Shown here in pieces: positions 1 through 8,811 of a DNA stretch of 64,000 bases. Under the pieces are notes generated by a model that searched no databases, was not told the DNA's origin, and was given only the letters and a program-made list of their open reading frames with translations. How positions within the stretch are numbered: position 1 is the first letter of the stretch; each line of letters starts with the position of its first letter. Source of the DNA: Pasteurella sp030783905 (GTDB lineage Bacteria > Pseudomonadota > Gammaproteobacteria > Enterobacterales > Pasteurellaceae). The stretch is taken from positions 124,001 through 188,000 of the forward strand of contig CP182107.1 of assembly GCA_051122655.1 (NCBI GenBank), in the 5' to 3' direction. Position numbers and translations under genes: made by a program.

Positions 1-224
1 GCTTGTTAGGTGATTTAGTGATTTGTCGCCAAGTGGTGGAAAAAGAGGCGCAAGAACAAGGTAAGCCTGTGATGGCTCATTGGGCGCATATGGTGGTGCA
101 TGGTAGCTTGCATTTGCTAGGCTATGATCATATTAATGATGACGAAGCGGAAGAAATGGAAAGCTTAGAAACAGATATCATGCAATCTTTAGGTTTTGAG
201 GATCCGTATCTGAGCGAAAAATAA
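1..224 (+). CDS. ybeY: Endoribonuclease YbeY, C-terminal part (5' truncated by window edge)
   Basis: Only about the last 74 codons are present; the reading frame is already open at base 3, so the start lies outside the window. The motif HGSLHLLGYDH carries the three histidines of the UPF0054/YbeY zinc site (H-G-x-L-H-L-x-G-Y-D-H), which is diagnostic. YbeY is a single-strand-specific metallo-endoribonuclease involved in 16S rRNA 3'-end maturation and ribosome quality control. In Escherichia coli it sits in a ybeZ-ybeY-ybeX-lnt cluster; here corC (ybeX) and lnt lie 23 kb away, so that cluster is split. The protein ends with an acidic tail (ESLETDIMQSLGFEDPY), usual for the family. Confidence 0.95.
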   Translation, partial: LLGDLVICRQVVEKEAQEQGKPVMAHWAHMVVHGSLHLLGYDHINDDEAEEMESLETDIMQSLGFEDPYLSEK

Positions 225-354
225 ACGCATTAATAAAAAGTGTTCTCTTTTTAAACCATTTTATGAAATGGTGGTCAAAGAAATCTAACATTTTCGTCAG
301 TGCGTATAAAAACGCCAAGATGACATGCTTATCACAGTTGTATAGGAAGAAATC

Positions 355-1083
355 ATGTTAAAAAAATTCGTTATGCTATTCGCCACATTGGGTTTAACTG
401 CCTGTGTAACATATTACCCATACCCAGATTATCAGCCTCGTAGTAAACCCGTTTCTAAACCCCGTTATGAGCCCGCTTTAGCACCGTCATACGACTCGCA
501 AACTCAACGTGGCTATCCAAAGGAGAAAAAGGGCTATTACAAAATATCAACCGAACAAATGAATAAATTTATTCAGGCAAAAAATAATGTGGAATATTGT
601 TTATTGCCTGAGTTGGGGCAACAAGAGGATGCGCGTTTGACAGCATTGGAAAAGCATTTAGTCAAAACGATCATTCATGAAAAGTTGGAACAAATCGTGG
701 GTAAATCTGCTGCCAACGTGATTTATGATGATCCAGAAGCCTATGATTATTTTGAATTTAAATATCAGCAGTTAAAGCATGATCTGACCAATATTCGCGA
801 GTCAGAATGTCGCCAATTAAAAGAACGCTATCATCAGCGTTTTAACGCGCTCAAACGTCAGCGTGGTTTAGACAATCGTTCTGGTCACCCGATTGAACAG
901 CGTATCCAAGATCAGCAACAAGCGATTGAAGAGAAGATCCGTGATCAGCAGATGTCAATTGAGCGAAAAATGCGTGAACAACAAGAATCAATGGAACGCA
1001 AAATCTTTGGGCAACCGGAGCCACTGTATAAACCGCAACGCGATATCAGTATTGATTGGTCACATCCATTAGATCGTTGGTAA
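355..1083 (+). CDS. Putative lipoprotein with four 11-residue coiled-coil repeats
   Basis: I do not recognise the family. The 242-residue product starts with a lipoprotein signal (MLKKFVMLFATLGLTAC, lipobox LTAC, predicted lipidated Cys17), followed by a Tyr/Pro-rich linker (about 19-50). A mostly helical, charged body follows. Residues about 180-223 contain four consecutive 11-residue units beginning IEQRI, IEEKI, IERKM and MERKI, each with a D/E/G-Q-x core; the spacing suggests a right-handed hendecad coiled coil. Asp at +2 is absent (Val18), so the Lol rule would send it to the outer membrane; this is inference. The next gene's ATG follows after 18 nt, so it may be co-transcribed with tmcA. 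A probable start is the ATG at 355 preceded by AGGAAGAA. Confidence 0.75.
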   Translation: MLKKFVMLFATLGLTACVTYYPYPDYQPRSKPVSKPRYEPALAPSYDSQTQRGYPKEKKGYYKISTEQMNKFIQAKNNVEYCLLPELGQQEDARLTALEKHLVKTIIHEKLEQIVGKSAANVIYDDPEAYDYFEFKYQQLKHDLTNIRESECRQLKERYHQRFNALKRQRGLDNRSGHPIEQRIQDQQQAIEEKIRDQQMSIERKMREQQESMERKIFGQPEPLYKPQRDISIDWSHPLDRW

Positions 1084-1101
1084 TTGCCGCATGAAGGTAA
1101 G

Positions 1102-3057
1102 ATGACAGGCGTAAATCAGCAAAGAAAAGTGCAATGTTGGGTGGGGGACGATGGTGTATTATTTCCCCCACTGGCACGCTTATCGGGGATAAAAAGTGCG
1201 GTATGGATCGGTGATCATTTACCGCCTTTTTTGCCTTTTGCCCATTTTGATTTTAAGCAAGCAAAAAACATGTTGGGGCAAGAGTTTGCCTTAATCGTTT
1301 ATGATGCGAGAGCGGGACTTAATCTCGATGCGTTAGCCATCGCCAGTGGTACTTTACAGCGAAAGGGTGTGTTGCTGATTTTATTGCCACAGTGGGCAAC
1401 GTTGAGTGCTTGGCACGATCCTGATTCTGTCCGTTGGTCAGGTGAAAATCGCCCCATTTTGACACCGCACTTTCTACGCTACTTTCAACAAAAAGTACAA
1501 GAATATGGCTTTCCGATTCATCATACTTTTTTCCCTTCGCTATCATTACCAGATAGATCAATTAGTGCGGTCAATTTTCAAGCAGAACCGACAGCAGAAC
1601 AAGCGCAGCTATTGCATCACCTAAATCAGTGTAGTGAAGAGGTATTGATTGTGACTGCAAAGCGTGGCCGAGGAAAATCGGCACTTGCGGGTTTTTGGGC
1701 AAGACAGTTGCTGCAACACAAGCAATCCTTGATTTTAACCGCACCGAATAAAGCTGCCGCCACTATCTTACAGGCCTTTGCGAATAGCGAATTGGAGTTT
1801 AGCGCGCCGGATTTACTCTGTGCGCAAATTGCACAAAATCCTAGTGAGTTTGCTGATACATGGTTACTGATTGATGAAGCAGCGATGATTCCTTTAAGCT
1901 TATTGACTCAGCTGACCTCGACTTTTAAAGGCATACTCTGTACCACCACAATACAAAGTTATGAAGGGACGGGGCGCGGTTTTTTACTCAAATTTTTAGC
2001 GAATTTAGACCGCACTTTTGCCCATTTTAAGTTGCATCAGCCCTTGCGTTGGCAAGCCAATGATCAGTTAGAAGCCTTTATGGATGATCTGTTATTATTG
2101 CAAGCAGAAGATCTGCCTTTCGCCCAACCTCCTCTTGGCCAACGTCTGCAATATCAGCGTTATTCGCAGCACGCATTATATCAGCAACAAAAAATCGCGC
2201 CGCTTTATGGCTTACTGACACGCGCCCATTACCGAACGTCGCCCCTTGATTTGCGTCGTTTATTTGATGCCCCCAAGCAACATTTTTATTTAGCTGAAAA
2301 TGAGGAACAACTCCTTGGGGCCGTCTGGCTTGTAGAAGAAGGCAACTTGCAATCCGACACACTTATTCGTGATATTGAACGAGGTTTACGTCGCCCACGT
2401 GGCAATTTAGTCCCACAATTATTGTGTTTTCAAGCGCATTTGCCACAAGCCTGCCGTTTATCTTCATTGCGTATTTCCCGTATTGCGGTTCAGCCCGATT
2501 GGCAACAACAGGGAATTGGGCAACAGCTAATCCAACAAATTAGCCAACAAGTCGCGGTGGATTTTTTATCGGTGAGCTTTGGTTATACCGAGCAGCTTGC
2601 CTCGTTTTGGCACAAGTGCGGTTTTAGGTTAGTACATTTATGCGAACAAAAAGAAGCCAGTAGCGGTTGTTATTCTGTGATCGGGTTAAAACCGTTATCT
2701 CCAGCGGGGAAACACTTTTGCCAGCAGGCTTATCAGCAGTTTCAACGCAATTTAGGGCTCTCTTGGCACCCCCTCGCGCGTTATTTTTCGCCTTCTACAC
2801 CATTATGGCAATTCGATCAGCAAGATGGGCGTGCATTAACCCATTTTGCCTATTTTCAAGGATCATTGACGGCTGCTTTACCTGCGATACAGCGCTTGCT
2901 TGCTCAATCAGATAAGAATATTTGTCCACACTTATCCACATTGTTGCAGTCAGCATCTGGCGAGATGGTTTGTGTCGGTGGAAAAAAACATGGGTTAAAA
3001 ATATGCCGTGAAGAAGTCAAGAAATTGTTGCAAAATCATACAGGCGTTTTATCATGA
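1102..3057 (+). CDS. tmcA: tRNA(Met) cytidine acetyltransferase TmcA
   Basis: TmcA makes N4-acetylcytidine at the wobble position of elongator tRNA-Met, using acetyl-CoA and ATP/GTP. Visible domains in order: an N-terminal DUF1726-like region, a helicase-like ATPase with Walker A (AKRGRGKSAL, about residue 186) and Walker B/DEAA (LLIDEAAMIPL, about 257), a GNAT acetyltransferase segment (ISRIAVQPDWQQQGIGQQL, about 455-472) and a C-terminal tRNA-binding tail. The 651 residues fit the family (E. coli 671). I chose ATG 1102, which has AAGG five bases upstream; an in-frame TTG at 1084 would add six residues but has no ribosome site. It contains three DNA uptake cores. The small gene at 3087 follows after 29 nt and is probably in the same transcript. 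Confidence 0.93.
   Translation: MTGVNQQRKVQCWVGDDGVLFPPLARLSGIKSAVWIGDHLPPFLPFAHFDFKQAKNMLGQEFALIVYDARAGLNLDALAIASGTLQRKGVLLILLPQWATLSAWHDPDSVRWSGENRPILTPHFLRYFQQKVQEYGFPIHHTFFPSLSLPDRSISAVNFQAEPTAEQAQLLHHLNQCSEEVLIVTAKRGRGKSALAGFWARQLLQHKQSLILTAPNKAAATILQAFANSELEFSAPDLLCAQIAQNPSEFADTWLLIDEAAMIPLSLLTQLTSTFKGILCTTTIQSYEGTGRGFLLKFLANLDRTFAHFKLHQPLRWQANDQLEAFMDDLLLLQAEDLPFAQPPLGQRLQYQRYSQHALYQQQKIAPLYGLLTRAHYRTSPLDLRRLFDAPKQHFYLAENEEQLLGAVWLVEEGNLQSDTLIRDIERGLRRPRGNLVPQLLCFQAHLPQACRLSSLRISRIAVQPDWQQQGIGQQLIQQISQQVAVDFLSVSFGYTEQLASFWHKCGFRLVHLCEQKEASSGCYSVIGLKPLSPAGKHFCQQAYQQFQRNLGLSWHPLARYFSPSTPLWQFDQQDGRALTHFAYFQGSLTAALPAIQRLLAQSDKNICPHLSTLLQSASGEMVCVGGKKHGLKICREEVKKLLQNHTGVLS
1194..1202 (+). 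repeat. DNA uptake signal core AAGTGCGGT (list of copies in window)
   Basis: This is the 9-bp core of the Haemophilus/Pasteurella uptake signal sequence, recognised during natural transformation. Exact copies found by eye, plus orientation: 1194, 2614, 5322, 8112, 8558, 14845, 21579, 22754, 25027, 28029, 34380. Reverse-complement orientation (ACCGCACTT) at 2009, 6409, 10091, 24668, 35342, 58479, 60559; minus-strand genes also contain plus-orientation copies at 16734 and 48909. An imperfect inverted pair forms the hairpin at 31855. The list is from reading and may miss a few. Confidence 0.85.
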
Positions 3058-3086
3058 TTCAGTAGGGCGTTGAGCAGGAGGATAAG

Positions 3087-3278
3087 ATGACACAGATAAA
3101 AAAGAAAGGCTTATTGCGTAGGGCTTGGGAAAGTTATAATCAATTCTGTCAGGAGATTGGTGTTGAAAAAGGCGGTGGACGAGGTTGCTGTTGTGTGCCT
3201 GTAGTCAAATTTGACGAAAAGTGGAGTGAAGAAGAAAAAGCCGCGATGAAAAAGGCACAAGTACAACCAAAATCGTAA
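3087..3278 (+). CDS. Small conserved-looking protein with a Cys-Cys-Cys cluster, unknown function
   Basis: A 63-residue, basic product with no signal peptide or membrane segment. The N-terminal half looks like an amphipathic helix (LLRRAWESYNQFCQEIG). A glycine-rich turn and three adjacent cysteines follow (GGGRGCCCVPVV, Cys about 36-38), then an acidic/basic helical tail. The start has a good ribosome site (GGAGGATAAG) seven bases before ATG 3087, which supports real expression. It sits 29 nt after tmcA and before a hairpin terminator, so it is probably the last gene of that transcript. I do not recognise a characterised family. The cysteine cluster could bind metal or be an oxidation site, but nothing in the context proves this. 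Confidence 0.7.
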   Translation: MTQIKKKGLLRRAWESYNQFCQEIGVEKGGGRGCCCVPVVKFDEKWSEEEKAAMKKAQVQPKS

Positions 3279-3280
3279 AC

Positions 3281-3313
3281 AACATGCCAAGGATTAACTT
3301 GGCATGTTTGTTA
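3281..3313 (+). terminator. Probable terminator after tmcA transcript
   Basis: An 11-bp perfect stem (AACATGCCAAG / CTTGGCATGTT) with a 6-nt loop. The U-run after it is short (TTGTTAT), so strength is uncertain. Confidence 0.7.
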
Positions 3314-3396
3314 TATAAGCAAACGAAATGAAAAGGCAGAACTTTTTCATTTTTTTTGTTTCTAAAAGAGGTCGATTTTTTTAGGAGTTTTGTTGT

Positions 3397-5028
3397 ATGA
3401 AAAAATTACGATTTCGTTGGTCCTTATCGTCCAGCAAATTACTTGCCCTCACCGCTTTCTACTTTAGTGCTATTTTAAATTACCCTTTCTATACCAAAGT
3501 ACTGAGCATCCACCCTTTAACCCACACTTCTGCCGATTATTTCATTTACACCATGCCATTGGTCATCTTTGTGATTCTCAATGCAGCTTTTCAACTTATT
3601 GCACTTCCTTTTGTACATAAGATTATCCTGCCTTGTATGATTGTGATAAGTGCAGCTATTGCTTACAACACGTTATTTTTCGATATTTATTTTAATCGTG
3701 AGATGTTGCAAAACGTAGTGCAAAGTAATCTGGCAGAAGGTTCACGCTTGATCACATGGACTTATCTAGAATGGCTGTTGGTGTTTGGTTTTGTGCCGGC
3801 ACTGTTATATTGTCTCACTCGTGTTAACTATCATCATGTCGTGAAAGAAGTGCTCGTTCGCTTGAGCATGATCTTACTTTCCGTTTTAGTATTTGTTGGC
3901 GTGGCAGCCTTTTTCTACCAAGATTATTCCGCTTTTTTCCGCAATAACAAAAGCCTGACACATTTATTAGTGCCTTCCAACTTTATCGGTGCAACGATTA
4001 ATGTTGTCCAGGATTTACGTGCCGCGAATTTACCTTATGTTCAGCTCGATTTGAATGCTAGCCAACACAAAAGGGATCAAGATCGTCATGTCACAGTGTT
4101 AATTATTGGTGAAACGACACGTGCGAAAAATTGGGGATTAAATCATTATGAACGCCAAACGACGCCGCTATTAGCAAAACGGGGCGAAGAGGTGATTAAC
4201 TTTCACAAGATGACCAGTTGTGGCACGTCGACAGCGGTATCTGTGCCTTGTATGTTTTCCAGTTTAGATCGGAAACACTTTAGTAATGTACAAGCGGATC
4301 ACCAAGATAATTTACTCGATATTTTACAGCGTGCAGGTATTGAGGTGATGTGGCTAAATAACAATTCTGATTGCAAAGGTGTGTGTAAACATGTGCCGAA
4401 TAAGAATGTCACCGCACTCAATTTAGCGGAGTATTGTCGCAATGGTGAGTGTTTAGATAATATTCTTTTGACGCAAATTGATCAGGTGTTAGACAGTACG
4501 GAAAAAGATACTGTGCTTGTGTTACACACGATTGGTAATCATGGACCAACCTATTATGAACGTTATACGCCTGAATACCGTCAATTTGTCCCTACCTGCG
4601 AGACCAACCAAATTAATCGTTGTTCAGCGCAACAGCTCGTCAACACCTATGACAATGGGATTTTGTATGTGGATCAATTTATTGATCAGGTGATCAGCAA
4701 ATTAGCACAGCGCGAACAATTACAGAGTAGCCTGATTTATGTGTCTGACCATGGCGAATCCTTAGGGGAGAAGGGCGTTTATTTACATGGTGCCCCTTAT
4801 GTGATTGCGCCACAAGAGCAAACCCATATTCCGATGGTCATGTGGTTTTCACCGCGTTGGCAAGCCACCCAGCAGGTGGATTTAGCTTGTTTACGTCAAA
4901 ATGCGAAAGCAGAAAGCTATTCGCATGATCATTTTTTTAGTACCGTATTTGGTCTGATGCAAATGTCGGAGGACAGTGAAACCTACCGACCAAATATGGA
5001 TATATTACGCCGCTGTAAAACGCAATAG
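3397..5028 (+). CDS. eptA: Phosphoethanolamine transferase, EptA family (lipid A/LPS modification)
   Basis: An inner-membrane enzyme that moves phosphoethanolamine from phosphatidylethanolamine to lipid A or inner-core LPS on the periplasmic face, masking negative charge and raising resistance to cationic peptides. The 543 residues show about five N-terminal transmembrane helices (roughly 15-35, 48-68, 75-95, 122-142, 155-175), then a sulfatase-fold catalytic domain. Visible active-site motifs: VLIIGETTRAKNWG (metal-binding Glu), SCGTSTAVSVPCMFSS (nucleophilic Thr region, about 277-279), and SDHGESLGEKG (metal-binding Asp-His). Cysteine pairs typical of the EptA family are present. The start has AGGAG nine bases before ATG. 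Pasteurella has several paralogues with different acceptors (lipid A, Kdo, heptose), and sequence reading alone does not decide which this is. Confidence 0.88.
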   Translation: MKKLRFRWSLSSSKLLALTAFYFSAILNYPFYTKVLSIHPLTHTSADYFIYTMPLVIFVILNAAFQLIALPFVHKIILPCMIVISAAIAYNTLFFDIYFNREMLQNVVQSNLAEGSRLITWTYLEWLLVFGFVPALLYCLTRVNYHHVVKEVLVRLSMILLSVLVFVGVAAFFYQDYSAFFRNNKSLTHLLVPSNFIGATINVVQDLRAANLPYVQLDLNASQHKRDQDRHVTVLIIGETTRAKNWGLNHYERQTTPLLAKRGEEVINFHKMTSCGTSTAVSVPCMFSSLDRKHFSNVQADHQDNLLDILQRAGIEVMWLNNNSDCKGVCKHVPNKNVTALNLAEYCRNGECLDNILLTQIDQVLDSTEKDTVLVLHTIGNHGPTYYERYTPEYRQFVPTCETNQINRCSAQQLVNTYDNGILYVDQFIDQVISKLAQREQLQSSLIYVSDHGESLGEKGVYLHGAPYVIAPQEQTHIPMVMWFSPRWQATQQVDLACLRQNAKAESYSHDHFFSTVFGLMQMSEDSETYRPNMDILRRCKTQ

Positions 5029-5044
5029 TCCAAAAGTTTACATA

Positions 5045-5070
5045 AAAGCCAAGTGATACTTGGCTTTTTT
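5045..5070 (+). terminator. Intrinsic terminator after eptA
   Basis: Nine-base stem AAAGCCAAG / CTTGGCTTT with a short loop, running straight into six T residues. Confidence 0.88.
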
Positions 5071-5169
5071 ACTGGCTTTTTATACAGACTTTCATTGGAA
5101 ATAGGCTAGAATTAAGCTAAACTATTGACCATCTTTTTTACTTTATTTTATGCACAACACACCGCCGTT

Positions 5170-8100
5170 ATGACAACCACATATTTCGATTTCAGCATCC
5201 CAACACAAGTCAATGATCATAAAATTCTGGGTAACGTCCTGATGGGCGCGGACTGTCTTGCGATAGATCAGATTGCCGAACACTACTCAGGATTGACATT
5301 GATTGTGACTGAAGATACACGAAGTGCGGTGCGTTTAGAAAAAGTGTTAGCACAGTTGAGTTCCCTACCCGTGACCTTTTTCCCCGATTGGGAAACCTTA
5401 CCTTATGATGCGTTTTCACCTCATCAAGATATTATTTCGGCAAGGTTAAGTGCTTTATCTCATTTACAGCATTGTCAAAAAGGGATGGTTATTTTACCTA
5501 TCACTACTTTAATGCAACGGTTATGTCCGCCAACATTTTTACACCATAATTTGCTTTTAATTAAAAAAGGCGAGCGCTTACAAATCAATACATTGCGTTT
5601 GCAGTTAGAAAGTGCGGGTTATCGTGCGGTTGAACAAGTACTTGAACATGGGGAATATGCGGTACGCGGTGCGTTATTGGATCTTTTCCCGATGGGCAGT
5701 GCGGTGCCTTTTCGCTTAGATTTTTTTGATGATGAAATTGATTCGATCCGAACCTTTGATGTGGATACACAGCGTACCCTTGAAGAAATTGAGGCCATTA
5801 ATTTATTGCCTGCGCATGAATTTCCAACGGATGAGAAAGGGATTGAATTTTTCCGAACTCAATTTCGGGAAACCTTTGGCGAAATTCGTCGTGATCCAGA
5901 ACATATTTATCAGCAAGTGAGCAAGGGGACGTTAATTTCCGGTATCGAATATTGGCAGCCTTTATTTTTTAAGCAAATGGCGACCTTATTTGATTATTTG
6001 CCTGACAATACCTTGTGGATCGATATGGGGGATATTCAGGGACAAGGCACACGTTTTTATCAGGATGCACAGCAACGTTATGAAAACCGCAAAGTTGACC
6101 CGATGCGTCCGCTATTATCGCCTGAGCATTTATGGCTACGTATAGACGAGATTAATCGTCACTTAAAACAGTATCCGAGAATCAGCTTAAAAACGGATAA
6201 AGTACGTTCCTCGCCTCGGCAACGAAATATCGCGGTACAACCTTTACCGCCCGTGGCAATTCAGTCCCAACAAAAAGAGCCATTACAGCAGTTACGCCAA
6301 TTTACTGAGCAATTTCAAGGCAATATTGTGTTTTCAGTAGAAAGTGAAGGGCGACGTGAAACCTTGCTTGATTTGCTTGCACCCTTAAAATTAAAACCGC
6401 AAAAATTGACCGCACTTTCACATGTCAGCGAGAAATATAACGTATTAATCAGTGGCCTAGAACATGGCTTTATTATTGATAAAGATCGCCCTGTTGCAGT
6501 GATTACGGAAACCGAGTTACTTGGTGAGCGAGTGCAGCAGCGTAGCCGTGATAAACGTAAAGCAGTCAATCCAGATACGCTCATTCGTCATCTTGCCGAA
6601 CTCAAAATAGGTCAGCCTGTGGTACATTTGGAGCATGGTGTGGGGCGTTATGCGGGACTCGTGACGCTTGAAAATGGTGGCATTACTGCCGAATATTTGC
6701 TGTTAAATTATGCTAATGAATCCAAATTATATGTCCCCGTCTCCTCTTTGCATTTGATTAGTCGCTATGTGGGCGGTTCTGATGAAACGGCGCCATTACA
6801 TAAATTAGGGAGTGATGCGTGGGTACGCGCACGTCAAAAAGCGGCAGAAAAAATTCGTGATGTGGCGGCCGAATTGTTGGATGTCTATGCCCAACGCGAA
6901 GCACAAAAAGGCTTTGCCTTCCATTATGATCGTGAAGCCTTTCAACAATTTGCTGCCACTTTCCCTTTTGAAGAAACGGTGGATCAAGAAATGGCAATCA
7001 ATGCGGTGATTGCGGATATGTGTCAACCTAAAGCCATGGATCGTTTAGTGTGTGGTGATGTGGGCTTTGGTAAAACAGAAGTGGCGATGCGGGCGGCATT
7101 TTTAGCGGTAATGAATCATAAGCAAGTGGCGGTGTTGGTGCCGACGACCTTATTGGCGCAACAACATTTTGAGAACTTTAAAGATCGTTTTGCCAATTTA
7201 CCGATCAATGTGGACGTGCTCTCTCGTTTTAAAACGGCGAAAGAACAAAAAGTGGTGCTACAAAATTTAGCAGAAGGTAAAGTCGATATTTTGATTGGCA
7301 CACATAAACTGCTTCAATCGGATGTGCAATTTAAAGACTTAGGTTTACTGGTGATTGATGAAGAACACCGTTTCGGCGTGCGCCAAAAAGAACGGATTAA
7401 ACAATTGCGTGCGAATATTGATATTCTCACCTTAACGGCGACGCCGATTCCAAGAACCTTAAATATGGCCATGCACGGTATTCGGGATTTATCCATTATT
7501 TCAACACCGCCTGCCCGTCGTTTGACAATCAAAACCTTTGTCAAACAGGCGGATGATAGCATCATTCGAGAGGCGATCTTGCGGGAGATTTTACGTGGTG
7601 GGCAAGTGTATTACTTACATAACGATGTGGCGAGTATTGAAAATTGTGCTCAAAAGTTGGCGGAGCTGGTTCCCGAGGCACGCATCACCATTGGACATGG
7701 ACAAATGCGAGAGCGTGAGCTTGAACGGGTGATGTCCGATTTTTATCACCAGCGTTTTAATGTGTTGGTATGTTCTACCATTATTGAAACGGGGATTGAT
7801 GTGCCTACTGCCAATACCATTATTATTGAACGTGCGGATAACTTTGGTTTGGCACAACTACACCAACTGCGAGGACGAGTAGGTCGTTCACATCATCAGG
7901 CTTATGCTTATTTATTAACACCACCACCCAAAGCGATGACCAAAGATGCACAAAAACGGCTTGAGGCGTTAGAGAGCTTAGATAATTTAGGGGCAGGCTT
8001 TATTCTTGCGACTCATGATTTGGAAATTCGTGGGGCAGGAGAGTTATTAGGTTCTGAACAAAGTGGGCAAATTGAATCGATTGGCTTCTCTTTGTATATG

Positions 8101-8607
8101 GATTTATTAGAAAGTGCGGTGAATGCTTTAAAAGCAGGCCGGGAGCCATCTTTAGAAGAACTAACCCAGCAACAAGTGGACATTGATTTGCGTTTACCTG
8201 CCTTGTTGCCAGAGGATTATTTGGGCGATGTGAATATTCGTTTATCGTTCTATAAACGGATTGCGGGAGCCGAAAATAAACAGGCGTTGGATGAATTAAA
8301 AGTCGAGTTAATTGACCGTTTTGGTGCGTTACCTGAAGCCACCACCGCGTTGTTCCGTATTGCAGAATTACGCCAGCGCGCGAAAAGGATCCAAATTCAG
8401 AGAATTGATGGTCATGCACAAGGGGGATTTATTGAATTTGCCACTAATGCGGACTTAGATCCAATGAAATTTTTACAACTCATCCAAGCCGAGCCAACGG
8501 TATATCGCTTTGATGGTCCAACTAAATTCCGCTTTAGCAAAACCTTTGAAAGCCATAAAGTGCGGTTGGATTTTGTGGAGAATTTAATTGCACAGATAAC
8601 ACATTAA
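5170..8607 (+). CDS. mfd: Transcription-repair coupling factor Mfd
   Basis: Mfd removes RNA polymerase stalled at lesions and recruits UvrA. The 1145 residues contain the UvrB-like N-terminal module (DWETLPYDAFSPHQD), the polymerase-interaction domain (HLEHGVGRYAGL, about 480-550), the RecG-like translocase with Walker A (GDVGFGKTEVAMRA, about 628) and motif II DEEH (about 729), the LTATPIPRTL motif, the QLRGRVGRS motif, and the C-terminal TRCF domain. I chose ATG 5170; an in-frame TTG at 5125 would add 15 residues but lacks a ribosome site and family similarity. The last 6 residues (IAQITH) follow an 83-bp segment repeated perfectly at 14791-14873, where the same frame instead ends VKGLSQ. 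The gene's extreme 3' end therefore appears to have been replaced when the neighbouring cassette arrived. Confidence 0.97.
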   Translation: MTTTYFDFSIPTQVNDHKILGNVLMGADCLAIDQIAEHYSGLTLIVTEDTRSAVRLEKVLAQLSSLPVTFFPDWETLPYDAFSPHQDIISARLSALSHLQHCQKGMVILPITTLMQRLCPPTFLHHNLLLIKKGERLQINTLRLQLESAGYRAVEQVLEHGEYAVRGALLDLFPMGSAVPFRLDFFDDEIDSIRTFDVDTQRTLEEIEAINLLPAHEFPTDEKGIEFFRTQFRETFGEIRRDPEHIYQQVSKGTLISGIEYWQPLFFKQMATLFDYLPDNTLWIDMGDIQGQGTRFYQDAQQRYENRKVDPMRPLLSPEHLWLRIDEINRHLKQYPRISLKTDKVRSSPRQRNIAVQPLPPVAIQSQQKEPLQQLRQFTEQFQGNIVFSVESEGRRETLLDLLAPLKLKPQKLTALSHVSEKYNVLISGLEHGFIIDKDRPVAVITETELLGERVQQRSRDKRKAVNPDTLIRHLAELKIGQPVVHLEHGVGRYAGLVTLENGGITAEYLLLNYANESKLYVPVSSLHLISRYVGGSDETAPLHKLGSDAWVRARQKAAEKIRDVAAELLDVYAQREAQKGFAFHYDREAFQQFAATFPFEETVDQEMAINAVIADMCQPKAMDRLVCGDVGFGKTEVAMRAAFLAVMNHKQVAVLVPTTLLAQQHFENFKDRFANLPINVDVLSRFKTAKEQKVVLQNLAEGKVDILIGTHKLLQSDVQFKDLGLLVIDEEHRFGVRQKERIKQLRANIDILTLTATPIPRTLNMAMHGIRDLSIISTPPARRLTIKTFVKQADDSIIREAILREILRGGQVYYLHNDVASIENCAQKLAELVPEARITIGHGQMRERELERVMSDFYHQRFNVLVCSTIIETGIDVPTANTIIIERADNFGLAQLHQLRGRVGRSHHQAYAYLLTPPPKAMTKDAQKRLEALESLDNLGAGFILATHDLEIRGAGELLGSEQSGQIESIGFSLYMDLLESAVNALKAGREPSLEELTQQQVDIDLRLPALLPEDYLGDVNIRLSFYKRIAGAENKQALDELKVELIDRFGALPEATTALFRIAELRQRAKRIQIQRIDGHAQGGFIEFATNADLDPMKFLQLIQAEPTVYRFDGPTKFRFSKTFESHKVRLDFVENLIAQITH
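8504..8586 (+). repeat. 83-bp direct repeat, copy A (3' end of mfd)
   Basis: Identical base for base to 14791-14873. It lies inside mfd, encodes its last residues up to ENL, and contains one DNA uptake core (8558-8566). The two copies bracket the Slam-hemophore cassette; recombination between them would remove 6287 bp. Confidence 0.95.
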
Positions 8608-8643
8608 TTTGTTTAAAAAGAATCAGGACGGCAATCTGAACAC

Positions 8644-8671
8644 GTCGGATAAGCTATCTGACACCTTTTTT
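8644..8671 (+). terminator. Probable terminator after mfd
   Basis: Stem GTCGGATA / TATCTGAC (one G-T pair), loop AGC, then ACC and a run of six T. It sits 36 bases past the mfd stop. The remaining bases to 8811 show no ORF or recognisable element. Confidence 0.7.
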
Positions 8672-8811
8672 GAAATAAATAGTTAACTTTTTGAGTAGAG
8701 CAGTATTTTCAATATTTGCTTTTGAAGTCTAGCGTAGCTTGCATACTACTTCCGTCATTTTGACCGAGGGGTTAACACTTAGAATGCTTTTATCGTCGGT
8801 TAAATTTACTT

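Noticed and set aside
5125..5169. TTG-started N-terminal extension of mfd
   Set aside because: No ribosome site; the added residues do not look like the start of Mfd, while ATG 5170 gives the family length.
8000..8419. 139-codon minus-strand open frame inside mfd
   Set aside because: Antisense shadow of the conserved Mfd C-terminal region; low-complexity, atypical composition.
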